Position numbers and translations under genes: made by a program. This document shows positions 12,325 through 24,054 of a stretch of 64,000 nucleotides of DNA, one piece after another. The notes below the pieces were generated by a model. It had not been told where the DNA came from. It did no database searches and was given only the letters and a program-made list of their open reading frames with translations. The stretch lies in the NCBI RefSeq assembly GCF_022682495.2, contig NC_071388.1:177597622-177661621 (forward strand), given 5' to 3'. Each line of letters begins with the position of its first letter. Within the stretch, counting starts at the first letter, position 1. The DNA comes from Desmodus rotundus. Lineage: Eukaryota > Chordata > Mammalia > Chiroptera > Phyllostomidae.

Positions 12325-12866
12325 TTGACCTGGCCAAAAAGTTCATTTAGTTTTTTCCAAACAATGGCTCTAGTAGTGCTTAGTAGTCTTTCACTTCATT
12401 CAAAACAATTTTGTTAAGATTGTGACAGCTGTCATATCAGCGTGCATTTAAAAAAAATCAAAATCGGTGAATTTTTGTGGAGCCATTTTAATATTGAAGA
12501 CAGAAATATGCAACATTGCAGCATAATATGCTTTATTATTTCAAGAAATGTTAAAATGCAACTGAAAAGCAAAAAACATTTATACAGTGTATGGAGAAGG
12601 TGCTGTGACTGATGGAACATGTCAAAAGTGATTTGCAAAATTTCTTGGTACTACTAATGTTTTGGCCAAATAATCCTTTGCTGTGGGGCTGTCTGATGCA
12701 TTGGAAGCCGTTTAGCAGCATCCCTGGCCTCTCTACACACCAACAGCCAACAGCGGGAGATAGCCCACATACAAAAAATACCCGAATCAATGAAGTTATT
12801 AGTGAAAATGAAAAACACGTTTTTTATTTTATGGAGAAAACTAAACAGACTTTTTGGCCAACCCAA
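12325..12866 (+). mobile_element. non-autonomous mariner (542 bp) containing a MER5A-like segment
   Basis: Complete ends: TTGACCTGGCCAAAAAGTTC on the left, and on the right, read inward on the minus strand, TTGGGTTGGCCAAAAAGTCT, flanked by TA at 12323-12324 and 12867-12868. The left arm (to about 12,648) keeps the start of a mariner transposase, including the helix-turn-helix region (AT(E)…CTVYGEGAVTD-like, broken by stops and a shift). Instead of the remaining transposase there is a segment (about 12,649-12,753) that looks like reversed MER5A ('ttttggccaaataatccttt', 'ctgtggggctgtctgatgca', 'tttagcagcatccctggcct'), then about 110 bp of mariner-type sequence to the right end. Open frames across it are not functional. 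It lies in STK17B intron 1. Confidence 0.85.
12649..12753 (-). repeat. MER5A-like (hAT-Charlie) segment inside the mariner
   Basis: The order 'ggccaaataatcctttgctg', 'gtggggctgtctgatgcatt' and 'gtttagcagcatccctggcc' matches the terminal half of MER5A in reverse orientation. The stretch is bounded on both sides by mariner sequence, so it is part of the mobile unit or a nested insertion. The exact borders are uncertain by several bases. Confidence 0.65.
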
Positions 12867-13641
12867 TACATCGACATTTATAGCTACTATGTTTTCCCTA
12901 GGAAACAGAGAAATTGGAGATTTGTTTATCTAGCATCCATCAACTTTAAGTACAAACTTCCTGCTAGTGTCACAGAAGGATCCATTTTAATTAGTCATTG
13001 ATTAGAAGTACATGTAATGGTGTAGACATAGGAATAACGATTTCCAATTTCAAGGAAGAGACTGTATTCCTTATATGTATTCTACTAACATATCTTTTTC
13101 AAAAAAGATTAAACAGAAGGAATAATTCAAGAATTTAATCCTTTGAAAAGCACAACAGCAAGCCAGCTAACTGACTCTAGTCCAAGCAGTCTAGCATACT
13201 CGTAAATACTACCCAAGGGCTGAAGTCCGGGTAATGACCCGGGGCCTGATTCTGTGCCAGGACAGTAAGGCCTGGTGCCATATTTTCTACCTTCAGAAGA
13301 ACCAAACCCTGTAATTATGAAACACTATAGGAAGATATTGCAAAACGGAACAACAGTGGGCCAACATACACACAGTGCTTGTCAAAAAATTAAAGTTTCT
13401 GTTGAAAAATAAAGTACTATTTACTTATAGTTATCACTGAAGTACTGTTTATTCGTAACTATTCCAATGCAAAATGGAATGTGATCATTTGAGGATTAAA
13501 AATGAAATTACCACCTCACTGTTAATATAAAAATTTTTAAATGCTTAAAGTATAACTGCGCCCTCTTTTGGGGAAGAAGTTGCAAAGAGTCAGGGGTGCA
13601 CCAAAATATGTTGCATATATATACTAAAAGAAATTGACCAA

Positions 13642-13668
13642 TTTAGATGTTGAATTTCAACATCTAAA
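13642..13668. repeat. 27-bp palindrome (13-bp arms)
   Basis: TTTAGATGTTGAA at 13642-13654 and TTCAACATCTAAA at 13656-13668 are perfect reverse complements around a single T. They lie in otherwise unremarkable AT-rich intron. Confidence 0.9.
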
Positions 13669-15293
13669 AGGTTAAATGTACTTGGGACTAAAAAGAGGAT
13701 AAATAAATGAAGGAAATAAAAGTTTTTAACAAAGCATGCCTTGAAAATTACATTTATCACAACATATTTAGATAAAAATGTGCTTGTAACTTAATTTATA
13801 AGTAAATTTGTTAATTAAAATATTCAAAGAAATATGCTTTGATTATAGTCTATCATGGTTTATAAACCACTTAAAAATGAATCATTGAATTTTTGTCATC
13901 AGTATTTTGGAAAACTAAAGCAACTAAAACATTTAAAGTTCTCCAAGTAGAAAGGAAGTACGTAAGTGACTGTTAATGTTTCTGACACAACCAATACCTG
14001 CAGGATGCAAAAGAATTCTTTAAAAAAATTAGAAGAATCAACCAAAATCCTTTAAAAGCAGATATTCTAAAAGTACCATTGTTAGCTGTCAATTTTATAT
14101 ACAGGAAACATGCTCTACAATATATGTACAATTTTAAGACAATTCAATGATTAAGTGAAAGTGTTAGCAATGGATTTCCTTGATTCCTGGGTTTTAAATT
14201 TGGGCTCTAGATTAAATGAGGAAAATTTTGATTAGAAAATTCTCTTATAATTATCAAACAGCTCTGAAACAGCTTTTAAAATGTTTAAATGTTTACTTAA
14301 CAGTAAAGCATGTTAGTGCAAGCTTAAAAATAAAATTGTTTGATTAGAAACAACCATAAAAAATGCCTGCACCTTCTTCAGACTTGTTATCAGTCAAGTG
14401 TCAATTTTCTTGAAAAACTGACTGTATCTTAAACAAATTGTAATTCACTATTCAATGAACTCAAGAGAAACGGCAACCATTCCGCCTGCAAACATTGAGA
14501 AACAAACAAAAAGAAAGGCCTTCAAACACTACACAAGTTTTACTTTTAAAACTCAAATATATTGCCACGTATTTCACTTTAATTTCAGATCCATAATTTA
14601 GAAAAATAATCTAAAATGTATACGTTTCTCAAAAATAAAGCAGCAACTTATAGTAACTCCAATTATTAAAATATTAGAAATACTTTTAAAATTTAGCATC
14701 TGCTCAGAAGAGGATAAAGGGGGAAGAGAGGGGTCTTAAAATTAGGGCACTGTCTATGGACCTGCTTTTTCAAAAATACACAATTCTATGTGGTTTAATA
14801 TTTATAAAACAAACATTTTAGAAGTGGTTGAAAACTACACTACTTCTGGACAGATCACTATGAAACTATAAAATGGGGTATCAGTGAGAAAGTAGATTAT
14901 CATCTTTTCTTTTGATAAAATCGTGCTCCTGGTTGCAATGCCGTCACTCGTCCAGTCATCTCCGTCCACCACGCTGTCTCGACGCACACATTCTCAACCA
15001 CTTCAGAGCTTAAGGAGGCCACAGTATATTAACCCTCGCTGCAGGTTCAGCAAATCACTGGTACCAAAGATGTAAACACGTACGTTGGCAAAGTAACCAG
15101 TGAATGCGATATACACAGACGTAAAGCTGACATTTCATCACATGGATCGATTTTTTAAATGTCTTTTTTTTCTTAATTTCATTTTGCAAATCGATGTCGG
15201 AGTGCCTCAAGTCTCATCCGTAGTGCCCCCCCCAAAAAATCGGAGAAAGAACTAATATCATCTACTAGCTACCATAAGGTCTCTTTCAACTTT

Positions 15294-15314
15294 GTCTCTC
15301 TCTCTCTCTCTCTA
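15294..15314. repeat. (CT)n microsatellite
   Basis: Uninterrupted alternating TC of about 20 bases just left of the CpG island. Confidence 0.9.
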
Positions 15315-16135
15315 AGGGAACTCAAATGAACTTTTCCCTGCACTAAGAGAGCTGGATAAATGTCAAAATCGTAGCCATCATGTGGATATAGATTACAGAG
15401 TTTGAGTATAGGTCATGGACCCTTAAATTTGAGCATAGGTCCTGTACATAGTGTCAAAATACAATCAGATCGAGGAAAATCACTAAAACAACAGCAATTT
15501 GTCTTTCCTATTCACTGACTTTAAAAACTGTTCAGACGCAGTAACTCAAAATGCCCCACAAGATGAGCACAAACTTTCTCTAGATTAAAGGCAGCTGTGA
15601 GCAGGACATGTCCACGAGTCCAAATGCGAACACGTCCTGTGCCCACACCACAGCTGTGAACTAGGGAGGGACACGAAGAACCACGTCGACGCGACGTGGA
15701 AGGAACGCGCAGAAGCCGGTCGCGAAGGGGGCCCCCACGGGACGCGACACGGGGAGAGCCCAGGCCGGCCGGGAGACGGCGCGCACGCGAGACACACGCA
15801 AGGACGAGCTCGCAGGCTGAGAAAGAGCTACGGGAAGACTACAGACCGTCCCCCGCGCCGAACCCGAGGGAACCAGGGAAGCAGGACGGGGCGACGGGCC
15901 CGAGCAGTCGAGCCACCTGAGGAGCTGCGAGTCCGAAGCCATCTCCGCCAGGCCGGAGGGTCGCAAGGTACTACGGATTCGCCCACACCGCCCAGATCCC
16001 TCCTCGGGACTCCTCCCACCCTTTGGGTCTCGGTACGGAAGGGAGAGGGGCTGGTTCAGGGGAATGAACTCGCCGCCCCAAGCCTACCCGCCAATCCCAG
16101 CAGGACCGCGGACGCGCGAGAAGGAAGACACTGAC

Positions 16136-16400
16136 CGCTCCGGCTGCAGCAAGTTCTTGCGGAGTTGGCCCCTCCAAGGGGGCTCCCGTCCCGCTCCACG
16201 CCGGTGGCCACGATAGGACTCGTCCTCCAGCTCTAGCCGGGTGGGGCCGCGGGTAGCTCCGAGCGTGGTAGGACCCACTTTTATTCTTCCGCGCAACGGC
16301 CGACAGTTGTGACCTGACTCGTGAGGTGGCTCCCGGCGGCCGCAGCAGCGACGTGAGCCGAGCTTACAGTTGAGGTTTGAAAACTGCAGCCGCGTTGCGG
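16136..16400 (-). other. STK17B: probable STK17B untranslated exon 1
   Basis: Inferred first exon. On the minus strand a good donor GAGCG|GTCAGT ends it at 16136; an alternative donor GTAGGC lies further downstream near 16,087. The 5' edge near 16,400 is inferred from the position of the promoter motifs. There is no ATG-led conserved frame, consistent with translation starting in exon 2. The exact transcription start cannot be read from sequence alone. Confidence 0.5.
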
Positions 16401-16660
16401 GGCAGTGCTGGGTGCTAGATCCCACCCCCTCCGTCAGGAGAGCCAATCCGAGCGCGGGTGGAGGGCGGGGCTGTCACGTGACATGAGGGCGGGGCGCCGG
16501 CCGGCGGCTCGTGCTGCGGGGCGGGGCCCCAGCGGTGAGAGGGTGTGGCGCGCTCCAGGCCAGCCGGAGGCTGGGCGGAGCTACTGCAGGTGGGGCGCTG
16601 AGGTAATTGCTACCAGCGAGGGGTGGGGCGGGCGCTGCTGAGGCCGCGTGCCGGACTGTA
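16400..16660 (-). promoter_or_regulatory. STK17B: STK17B core/proximal promoter: inverted CCAAT, CLEAR/E-box, GC boxes
   Basis: TATA-less CpG-island promoter. Motifs: a CCAAT box at 16443-16447 (ATTGG when read with the gene), GC boxes GGGCGGGG near 16463-16470 and 16488-16495 with more to 16,630, and the 10-bp palindrome GTCACGTGAC at 16473-16482. The last is the CLEAR-type E-box bound by MiT/TFE, USF or MAX family factors in other promoters; which of these acts here is inference. Confidence 0.65.
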
Positions 16661-18394
16661 ACACGAACTGGCTGCACCACTCCCCGCTTTCAGAGTGGTC
16701 AGTCCACAAGGTGTGGGTCTGTGCAGACTGGGGAGAGGGAAGAAGCAAAAGCGGTCTCAGCTGCTTCCCATTCATTCCCAAAGCTCCGTTCCGACTAGAG
16801 ACCTGTTATTTTTGACTCTTCCGAGTCACATTCCTGATGAGCAGAATCTACCCGCAAGTGGGGAGCCCAACTTGCTACCACCTGGCGAGCATCGACGTCG
16901 CTCCAGCGAACTGGGTCTTTCTGAGGCATGGCTGAAGGCAGTATAGGAACAGTCCCAATAGGATGAATTGCTGATTTTGCGTGTAGGGAGCTAACGGAAA
17001 AGACGGAAGCCCACAGGAGAATGAAAAGGTGGAAAGGTCTGTGTAAGACACAATTGAGCTTTTATCTTGTTCCGTATAAACTAGGATTGGTTGCAGAGCA
17101 TATTTAAAATAATCGCAGAAGACTATTGGGAAAATGCCTTAGGAGGGAATTGCTCTCTTCCAGAAGACTCCGACACTCAACATTTCCTTGTTCTATCCCA
17201 AAAAGCCAAGCAAATCCCCATTAGGCCGTCCGTTTGCTCTTCCACACTGTATTTTCCCCAAGACTACGCGTAAAATGCCCGGAGTCACCGGGTGACGTCT
17301 GCTGGCTCTCACGCCGCTCAGCGCCGTTGGGCGTGTCTATTCCCTCAGCTTGGTCACTTGAGAACGGCGCCCCCGTCTACCCAGTTGCTTGTGGCTAACT
17401 ATTGGAGTGAAAAGAGAAGCCTAAAGTTAAGATGGAAACCGGAAAAACAACAACAAAAACAACCACATCCTTAGATGGACTTTGCAGTTACCGTTATCTA
17501 AAGGTCCACAAACCAGAGTCTGTCCCAGGAGCGGCATCCCAGAGGCCTCAGCACCGGCCCTGGGAACGGTGACCGCTCGGGGTCACAGGGCCGCGTTGGG
17601 GTGGTGGTTTTGTGTTGCGTGTGCCTTAACTGTGGACCTCCTCGATGACGACGCCGGTCAATCGCCAGCTCTGAGCAATCTCTGCACAGTCAGCCCTCCT
17701 CTCTGTCATTTTCCCGGTCCCACATCACTTCACATTTCTCCATCGCTGCTGTAAACCAACCCTTCTTGGGGTCACAAGCCCGCCACTCTCCCCAGTCACC
17801 TTCCAGGGGGCTGTTCATGTCTTTTCCTGCCTCTGCCTTGGCTGCAGCTTTTCACCATCCTCCTCAGCAGCACCTGTCCATCAATTTTCAACTTTAAGAA
17901 GTTTCCACCATCCAGAAATCAGAAATCTTCGCTGTTTTCTACTTTCCACTCCCAGCCTGATCACCTCTTTGCCCTATGTTCATAGGTGCAGAGCTTGCAC
18001 TGGCTGCACGAGCTGCTCTTATGCCCATAAATAGATTGTTAGCCCTTGTACCTGAGGTCAGATTCACCAGCTAGGATTTAGCACACTATCCGGAGGACAC
18101 TCAACTACACTTGCTTAGGCTCAGACACTGTAATTCAAGTAACAGGGAATTAATTCCTGGTGCTAGGGAGCAGACTGGACCATCTATGGCCTTGCAGTAC
18201 AATTCAGGACTCAACATGTCCCTCAACCCTACCTCATTTACCTAAAATTATTCATAGCCATTTCAAAGGTCCATGTTCATAGTCTCATTCCCTTGAGTAG
18301 GAAATCCCTGTGGACCTAATGTTCATTCTGTGGTTATTGCCTCTGACCATACAGTTCATTAAGTTGATCCTTAAATGCCACATACCGACCAGGG

Positions 18395-18776
18395 ATGTGG
18401 TTGTAATGGACAGAACGTGTCTCCAACAAATTCATATGGTGAAGTCCTAACACCCAGGACCTCAGATGGGACTGTATTTATATACAGGGCCTTTAAAGAG
18501 GTAATGAAGGTAAAAATGAGATTATACTGCTGTGCCCTCATCCAAAATGAAGAGATCACAACACAGCCAACACAGACTGAGGGACAACCGTGTGCAGACC
18601 AGTGAGAAGACGGTCACCAGCAAGCCAAGGAGAGAAGCCTCATAAGAAACTCAACTTGCTGACACCTTGCTCTTGGACTTTTTGCCTCCAGAACTGTGAG
18701 AAAATAAATATCTGTTATTAAAAACTTCCACTCTGTCATACAATATTTGTTATGGTGGCCCTAGCAAACTAATGCA
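18395..18776 (-). mobile_element. MLT1-type LTR, reverse orientation
   Basis: The reverse complement begins TGCATTAGTTTGCTAGGGCC and contains the MLT1 landmarks (CTCACAGTTCTGGAGGC-like, AAAGGCCCTGTAT-like). It is a second, independent member of the family also seen at 7.6-8.0 kb. Confidence 0.8.
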
Positions 18777-19609
18777 GTGGTCCTCCCTAGTCACTTCAAG
18801 TGAATCACCACATGTGACCAGGGATGGTGATTTTTTTCTGATCATTGCCATGATATTTGCTCCATTCTGTCCGGAGAAAGTGACTGTCCCCAATCACACC
18901 AGGTCAGTAACACGCACTGACCACGTACCAACCAGGAAAGGTGATTCTCCCTGATGGTACATTGACTCCCTGTAGATGTAGAGAAGGTGAGTGGAATTTT
19001 ATAGAAAGAAGGCCCCATAATCAAAATGCCTGCCATTGACACATGCTCCTTCCAAAAAAAGTTATTTTTGTGTCAAAATTCTACAGTTTAATCCATGTGG
19101 AAAGTATAAAACAAACACTAATACTTTTCCCCAACTGAATAAACCAGAAACTTGTGGCCAACCCAAAGCCAGCCAGACACACCGGGGCCAACAGCCTCTG
19201 AAGGGGCTTGGCCCAAACACCCCCAACCAGGGTACACTTGTGGAATGGAGACAGCTAGTCCAAACAGATTCCCCGTCTGGAGGTGGATGTACTCAGACGG
19301 ATGGGTGTACTGAGATGGATGTGTCACAGTGCATTTAGCCATAGTGCCTATAGAACATCACAATTTGGGGAGCACTGAGGACCACAGAGGTTCCCGGAGA
19401 CGCTGCATCCCCTGGCTCTCTTAAAACAAACCCTGTTAGCAAAGGTGATTGAACAAGTATTTTCTGAGGAGAGTAATGACTCAGACTGGTATAGATGTCT
19501 TCCTCAAAGAATGACACAATTCTTTTCTCCAAAGCACCCATAAATTACTAGGACCTAGATTATCAACCAAACCACCTACCATAGTTTATAAACTTCCAAA
19601 ACCATCTAA

Positions 19610-20090
19610 AAGAAACATGATGCAAGCCAAATATGTCATTTTAAATGTTCAAGTACATAGTCACATTGAAAAATAAATACAGATTACATTTTTTAATTTT
19701 AATATATATTTAACCCAATGTACCCAAAATATTGTCATTTCAATATGGAATCAATATGAAAATAATGAGATATTTTACATTCTTTTTTATACTGTCTTAA
19801 ATATGGTTTATTTAACATTTACAACACATTCCAATTCAGATGCTAAATTTTTATCAAAACCACCTTATTTTTAGATTGCACAAAATTTACCATTGATGAA
19901 AGAAGATTCATATCCCTACATTGTTTCAAACATAAAAGTTTTCAATAACTGCATACAGTATCAGTTTCTGAATTTAAATTTAATTAAAATGAAATAAAGT
20001 TATAATTCAGTCACACTAACCACATTTCAAGTGCTCCATAACCACATGTGGTTGGTGGCTACTGTATTGGACAGCGCAGGTCCAAAGGGC
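19610..20090. mobile_element. hAT-Charlie-group DNA transposon remnant
   Basis: 'atgagatattttacattctt', 'acacattccaattcagatgc', 'ccacatttcaagtgctccat' and 'ggtggctactgtattggaca' are in the order of a common mammalian hAT-Charlie non-autonomous family. I am not sure which named family. Confidence 0.55.
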
Positions 20091-20849
20091 TACAAATGTG
20101 TCTCCTAGCTGCTTCTAAACCTTAGAATCATTTAATGCTGAAGTAGGCACAATGTAGGTTCTCAATAAATCAGCATCAGAGCAGTTTGGAACTTCTAAAA
20201 TCTTCAAGGGTTGGTAGCCCACCTCCCATGATTTAGAAAGGAGAAAATCTGGAATGACATAAATTAAGGGACTTGCAAAAGTTCACACAACTAAACTAGT
20301 TGGTGCATATCTGAACAAGAATTTAGGTCTCTTAATTCTTAATCCTAATGGCATTCCACCTCATTGTGTCAGACATACTTCAGAAAAAAAAGAAAGATTT
20401 TAAAATTTGTTTGAATAATCCCTGAATGATATAGGCAAAGAAAAATATATCATAATTGCATTCACATAACCTGATAGTGTGTCCTAGAATATTTAAGGCA
20501 TCCACCATGGTTTGGGTAGTTTGGGGTCTAGGTGATTTAATATGTCGCTGTTACCTTGGCCCGTCACTGCTTCCTTTCCTTAGAGTCACCTCACTGCACA
20601 TCCGTCCCACCCAACCCCAAAGCATCCGGCCACATTTTTCTGTCTGCAGCTGTTCTCCACCCAGCTGTCTACAACAATTTGGTTACGGTTGCGCTCCAGA
20701 GAATTCTTTATATGCAAATCAAAGTCTTCAGTAGAATCTGCAGCAAAGTTATGGAACTGATATCCTCCAGCTATAAATACACCAGCTCTGAGGTGTGTAT
20801 GTGTGAGAGAGAGAGGAGTTATGTGTGGTTAAGTGTGTGGCATTAAAGA

Positions 20850-21110
20850 GACCTGCATTCACAACCCAGCTCTGCCCATTCCTAGTTGTATGGCCTTGGG
20901 TAATCCTCACTGTCCTCATCCGCAAAATGAGGATAGGAATAATAGCTCCTTCCATACGATGCAAACGTGGTAATACATACAGATCACAGGGCCCGACAAG
21001 AATACGCCCTCAGTCTGTACAAGCTGTTGTTATTTTCCAGTGCTCTGCAAGCTTACTGAGGAAGACTGCAGGCATTTGGCTCACTACTGCACCCTGTGAC
21101 TAGCAAAATG
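20850..21110 (+). repeat. MIR SINE
   Basis: 'acccagctctgcccattcct', 'gtatggccttgggtaatcct' and 'catccgcaaaatgaggatag' give the MIR core in forward orientation. Confidence 0.75.
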
Positions 21111-21959
21111 CTTGTGACACAGCAGATCCTAAGTGACTGTTGTTCAAATGACTTTAGAAGATACTATGATTTCCTTCAGACCGTTTGACTGATGCTAGGA
21201 GAGATCATTGGGAAAAATGTGGTGATGTGATTGGTAAGAAAAAGAGAGAAGAGGTGGCTGCTCTCACCTTTAGAACGGACCTGGTGGAAGCACCCAGGTT
21301 CAAAATGAAGCTGTAAGGTCAACGAATGGTGGCGTGCAGAAGCTGTGTTGGATAAAGACGTAAGAGTCACTGGTGTTTAAAGGGAAGTAGATTATCAAGT
21401 GAAACAAAGAAATAAATATAGGGGGTAAAATTGGCATTTATTTGATTTTAGTTGATAAATGTCTATTACTCTCCCCAGCAGATCTCTAAGATACTTCCTC
21501 GACCGACAGCATATTCTGTAAATCATGGCCTGGTATCACATTGCAGAGTACACAGCAGGCAAGAAGTAGTAGAGCTTTCAGGAACTCTTAACTCTGTGAG
21601 TCTTCTCACATCAGGCAGTAATAGGCATAGATAAGGCAGGGCTGACTTTAAACCCCTACAACTTCCTTGTTGGGAGTGCTCTTTGCTTCAGCTGGCTTCA
21701 GGTGACAGCACGAGTGTTGAGAAGGCCAACTACTCCACTAGCTGCGTCCTTTCATAATGTCAAAGTCCTGGTAACGTGGGAAATGTTAATGTTAATGATT
21801 ATCACAGCATCCCTGACGCTGAGAATATTCAAAGTGTCCTCAAGTCTTTTTAGTAGTTACCCTTACTTTTAGATTTATGGAGTAGCGTTTCATAGCTTCA
21901 GTTTTACAAAAAGGTGTAAGTACAGAGCTGTTCAGAAACCCTTTAAAGGACACAGATCA

Positions 21960-22075
21960 TGAGAGAATGGGCCTGTAAATTACTAGCTGTGAGCCCTTGA
22001 GCAGGTTATAATATCTCCATGCTTGTCTTTTCATCTGGAAAATGAAAATAATAATAGATTTATCCCATAGGGTGG
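21960..22075 (+). repeat. MIR fragment
   Basis: 'aaattactagctgtgagccc … tcatctggaaaatgaaaataataat' matches the forward MIR core. Confidence 0.65.
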
Positions 22076-22089
22076 AGGGGACGAAGAGC

Positions 22090-22290
22090 TCACAAATACT
22101 GAGCCTGGTAATGTTCTAAATGTGCTGTTTGTGTTAACTCATTTAATCCTCACACTCCTATGAGTAAAGTGCTATATTTTCCTCCTTTAAAGATGAGAAA
22201 ATTAAGGGATATGAAAGTAATATATGTACTTCTCCACAGTAAGCTAAGTTACTAGTTAAGGCAGGATTCAAGTTCACCTGCTACTACATG
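22090..22290 (-). repeat. MIR fragment, reverse orientation
   Basis: 'gttaactcatttaatcctca … tttaaagatgagaaaattaa … ggcaggattcaagttcacct' is a reversed MIR. It sits tail-to-tail with the forward fragment just before it. Confidence 0.65.
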
Positions 22291-22639
22291 GCCTTTTCCT
22301 CTGGATATTTAATAACTGTAGCTACTAACAACAGAGCACAGGTTCTTGGGTGTTTAATTCACCTCAGTCCCTGGTGTCCCTGCTCTTCTCACCCACTTGT
22401 TTTCCCTCACACCTGCCATTCCCAAAGCCCTTCATTGTTAAAGTAATTCTACAAATACGTAACATGGGCCAGAGGAGGGGGACTGAATGATCCATGTGGC
22501 AATGGATTAGAGGTAGAGGCATCGGTATGACCTAATGTTTAGCTTAATACAGATGCAGATGTTTACATGTAGAAATATTTATAGATATATATGTGTGTAC
22601 AGGGTTAATATCCACACGTCTCCTTGCTCTGTCAGCAGA

Positions 22640-23745
22640 GAGCACTTAGAAGCAATGGCACCCCAGGAGCAATAAGCACACCTACCACTCAGGTCTTAGT
22701 TTCTAATACCATTCATTCTCCAATAAATGGAACCAAGGTCCTTGGAGAAATTGATGCTTCTAGAAATGGGGCCGGAAACATTCAGAATGGCCTGGAACAT
22801 TGTGTATTGCCCCAAAAAAGGAAGTTCAAACAAGCAAATCAACGAAATCTGTACATAGTGTTGGGAGTCTGTCAAAGGGACCCATGAGCCAACTGAAAGA
22901 GCTCTCAGTGGCCAAAGCTGGGACAATTTGAGCAACCCGATAAATAAACAAAATAGTATTGGATTATGACCCAAAGTACAAAATAAACATCCACGAGTAC
23001 ATCATTATAAATAAATGATTGAATAAACACCTGGGAAAGAATAGACAAATGTCCCATGCAGAATTGTGAAGAATTAATGTAGATGCTCCTCCCTCGAGTT
23101 GGTGGAGCATAGCTCCACACTCCTTAAGTGTGGGCTGGGCATGGTGACTTTTTTTCGCCAAAGAGCACAGTATGGAAAGGGAGGAAAGAGAGTCACTTTA
23201 CAGGGAAGTAACCTGACAAACAGTACCTCAAGCTAGGTGCTGAAAGCTAACAGCAACAGTCCAAAGTCATTTTGAGCATCCCCTTAATGTGGTATAATGA
23301 GAAGGACACTTTGTAGCCTTTCTCCCCAAAACTCATAATCGCAGTTCAACCGTTAGAAAACCATCAGAAGAACCCCTGCTGAAGGGCATACTACAAAATA
23401 CCTGAGGGAGCTCCTCCAAACTGTCAAGGTCATCAAAAACGAGGGAGACAGTCACAACCAAGTGGAGCCTCAGGCGCTGTAAATACTAAGTGTCATGTGG
23501 TATCTACTGGATGGGACCCTGGAACAGAAGAAAAAATGACATTAAACAAGAACTAAGGAAATAGGAAATAAACTATAAACTTCAATGAACAATAATGAGT
23601 TAAGGTCCACTCATTGATTGTAGCAAATGTACCCTACTAATGTAAGATAGTAACATGGAAACTGGTTGTGTGTACTTCATGTACTAGCTTTGCAATAATT
23701 CTGTAAGCCTAAAACAGTTCTAAAATAAAAAGATGGTTTTAAAAA
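22640..23745 (+). mobile_element. L1 3' UTR (old L1M subfamily)
   Basis: A long block with L1M 3'-UTR landmarks in order: 'aatggcctggaacattgtgt', 'gacccatgagccaactgaaa', 'aaacacctgggaaagaatag', 'aaatacctgagggagctcct' and the 3' end 'ctaaaacagttctaaaataaaaag' followed by A-rich sequence. The element is 5'-truncated and no reverse-transcriptase frame is present. Confidence 0.75.
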
Positions 23746-24054
23746 TGAGTGAATCTGTCATTGCTTAAAAAATCCAACTTTAGGACATTTGATCTTAAAA
23801 TAATCTTTAAAATCAAAGGAAAAAACAAAATCCGTGAAATAACTGAAATACCATCTGGCTCTTATTTTTGCAGTCTAATCAAAATACTGTTATATTAGTA
23901 ATTTGATGGAGGTTCAACCCTGTCAACTTCTGAACAAAATTTTCAAGGCTTGGCTAAAAATATATGTGACAGGAATGCAGAAAGGGATCCAAAGAATTGT
24001 GTGTTTCAATATAATATCTATTATCTAATTCCAATCCCAATGTGCACCTTTCAT

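Larger units (their letters stand above)
6389..16135 (-). other. STK17B: STK17B intron 1
   Basis: Long first intron (about 9.7 kb) between the untranslated CpG-island exon and the start-codon exon. It hosts an MLT1 LTR, an nhAT MITE, a VES SINE, L1/L2 pieces and a mariner derivative, each listed separately. Nothing recognisable lies in 9800-11430 or 12,870-15,290 apart from short inverted repeats (11,296-11,324; 13,642-13,668). The proximal part (15.6-16.1 kb) belongs to the CpG island. Confidence 0.75.
15600..16680. promoter_or_regulatory. CpG island at the STK17B 5' end
   Basis: Sharp change to GC-rich, CpG-dense sequence in an otherwise AT-rich region, with many CGCG and GGGGCGGGG blocks. 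It covers the untranslated first exon, the start of intron 1 and the upstream promoter. The several open frames here are a by-product of stop-poor GC-rich sequence on both strands, not genes. Confidence 0.9.

Noticed and set aside
12612..13001. 129-codon open frame
   Set aside because: It runs through the MER5A-like and right-hand parts of the mariner derivative and into flanking intron; no transposase motif in this frame.
15585..16798. Cluster of overlapping open frames on both strands
   Set aside because: Stops are rare in CpG-island sequence; the frames are Arg/Pro/Gly-rich, overlap in all directions and resemble no protein. The region is the STK17B promoter and untranslated exon.
17293..17300. 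CRE-like TGACGTCT as a promoter element
   Set aside because: Single short match about 0.8 kb upstream of the STK17B promoter and outside the dense CpG island; too weak to call alone.
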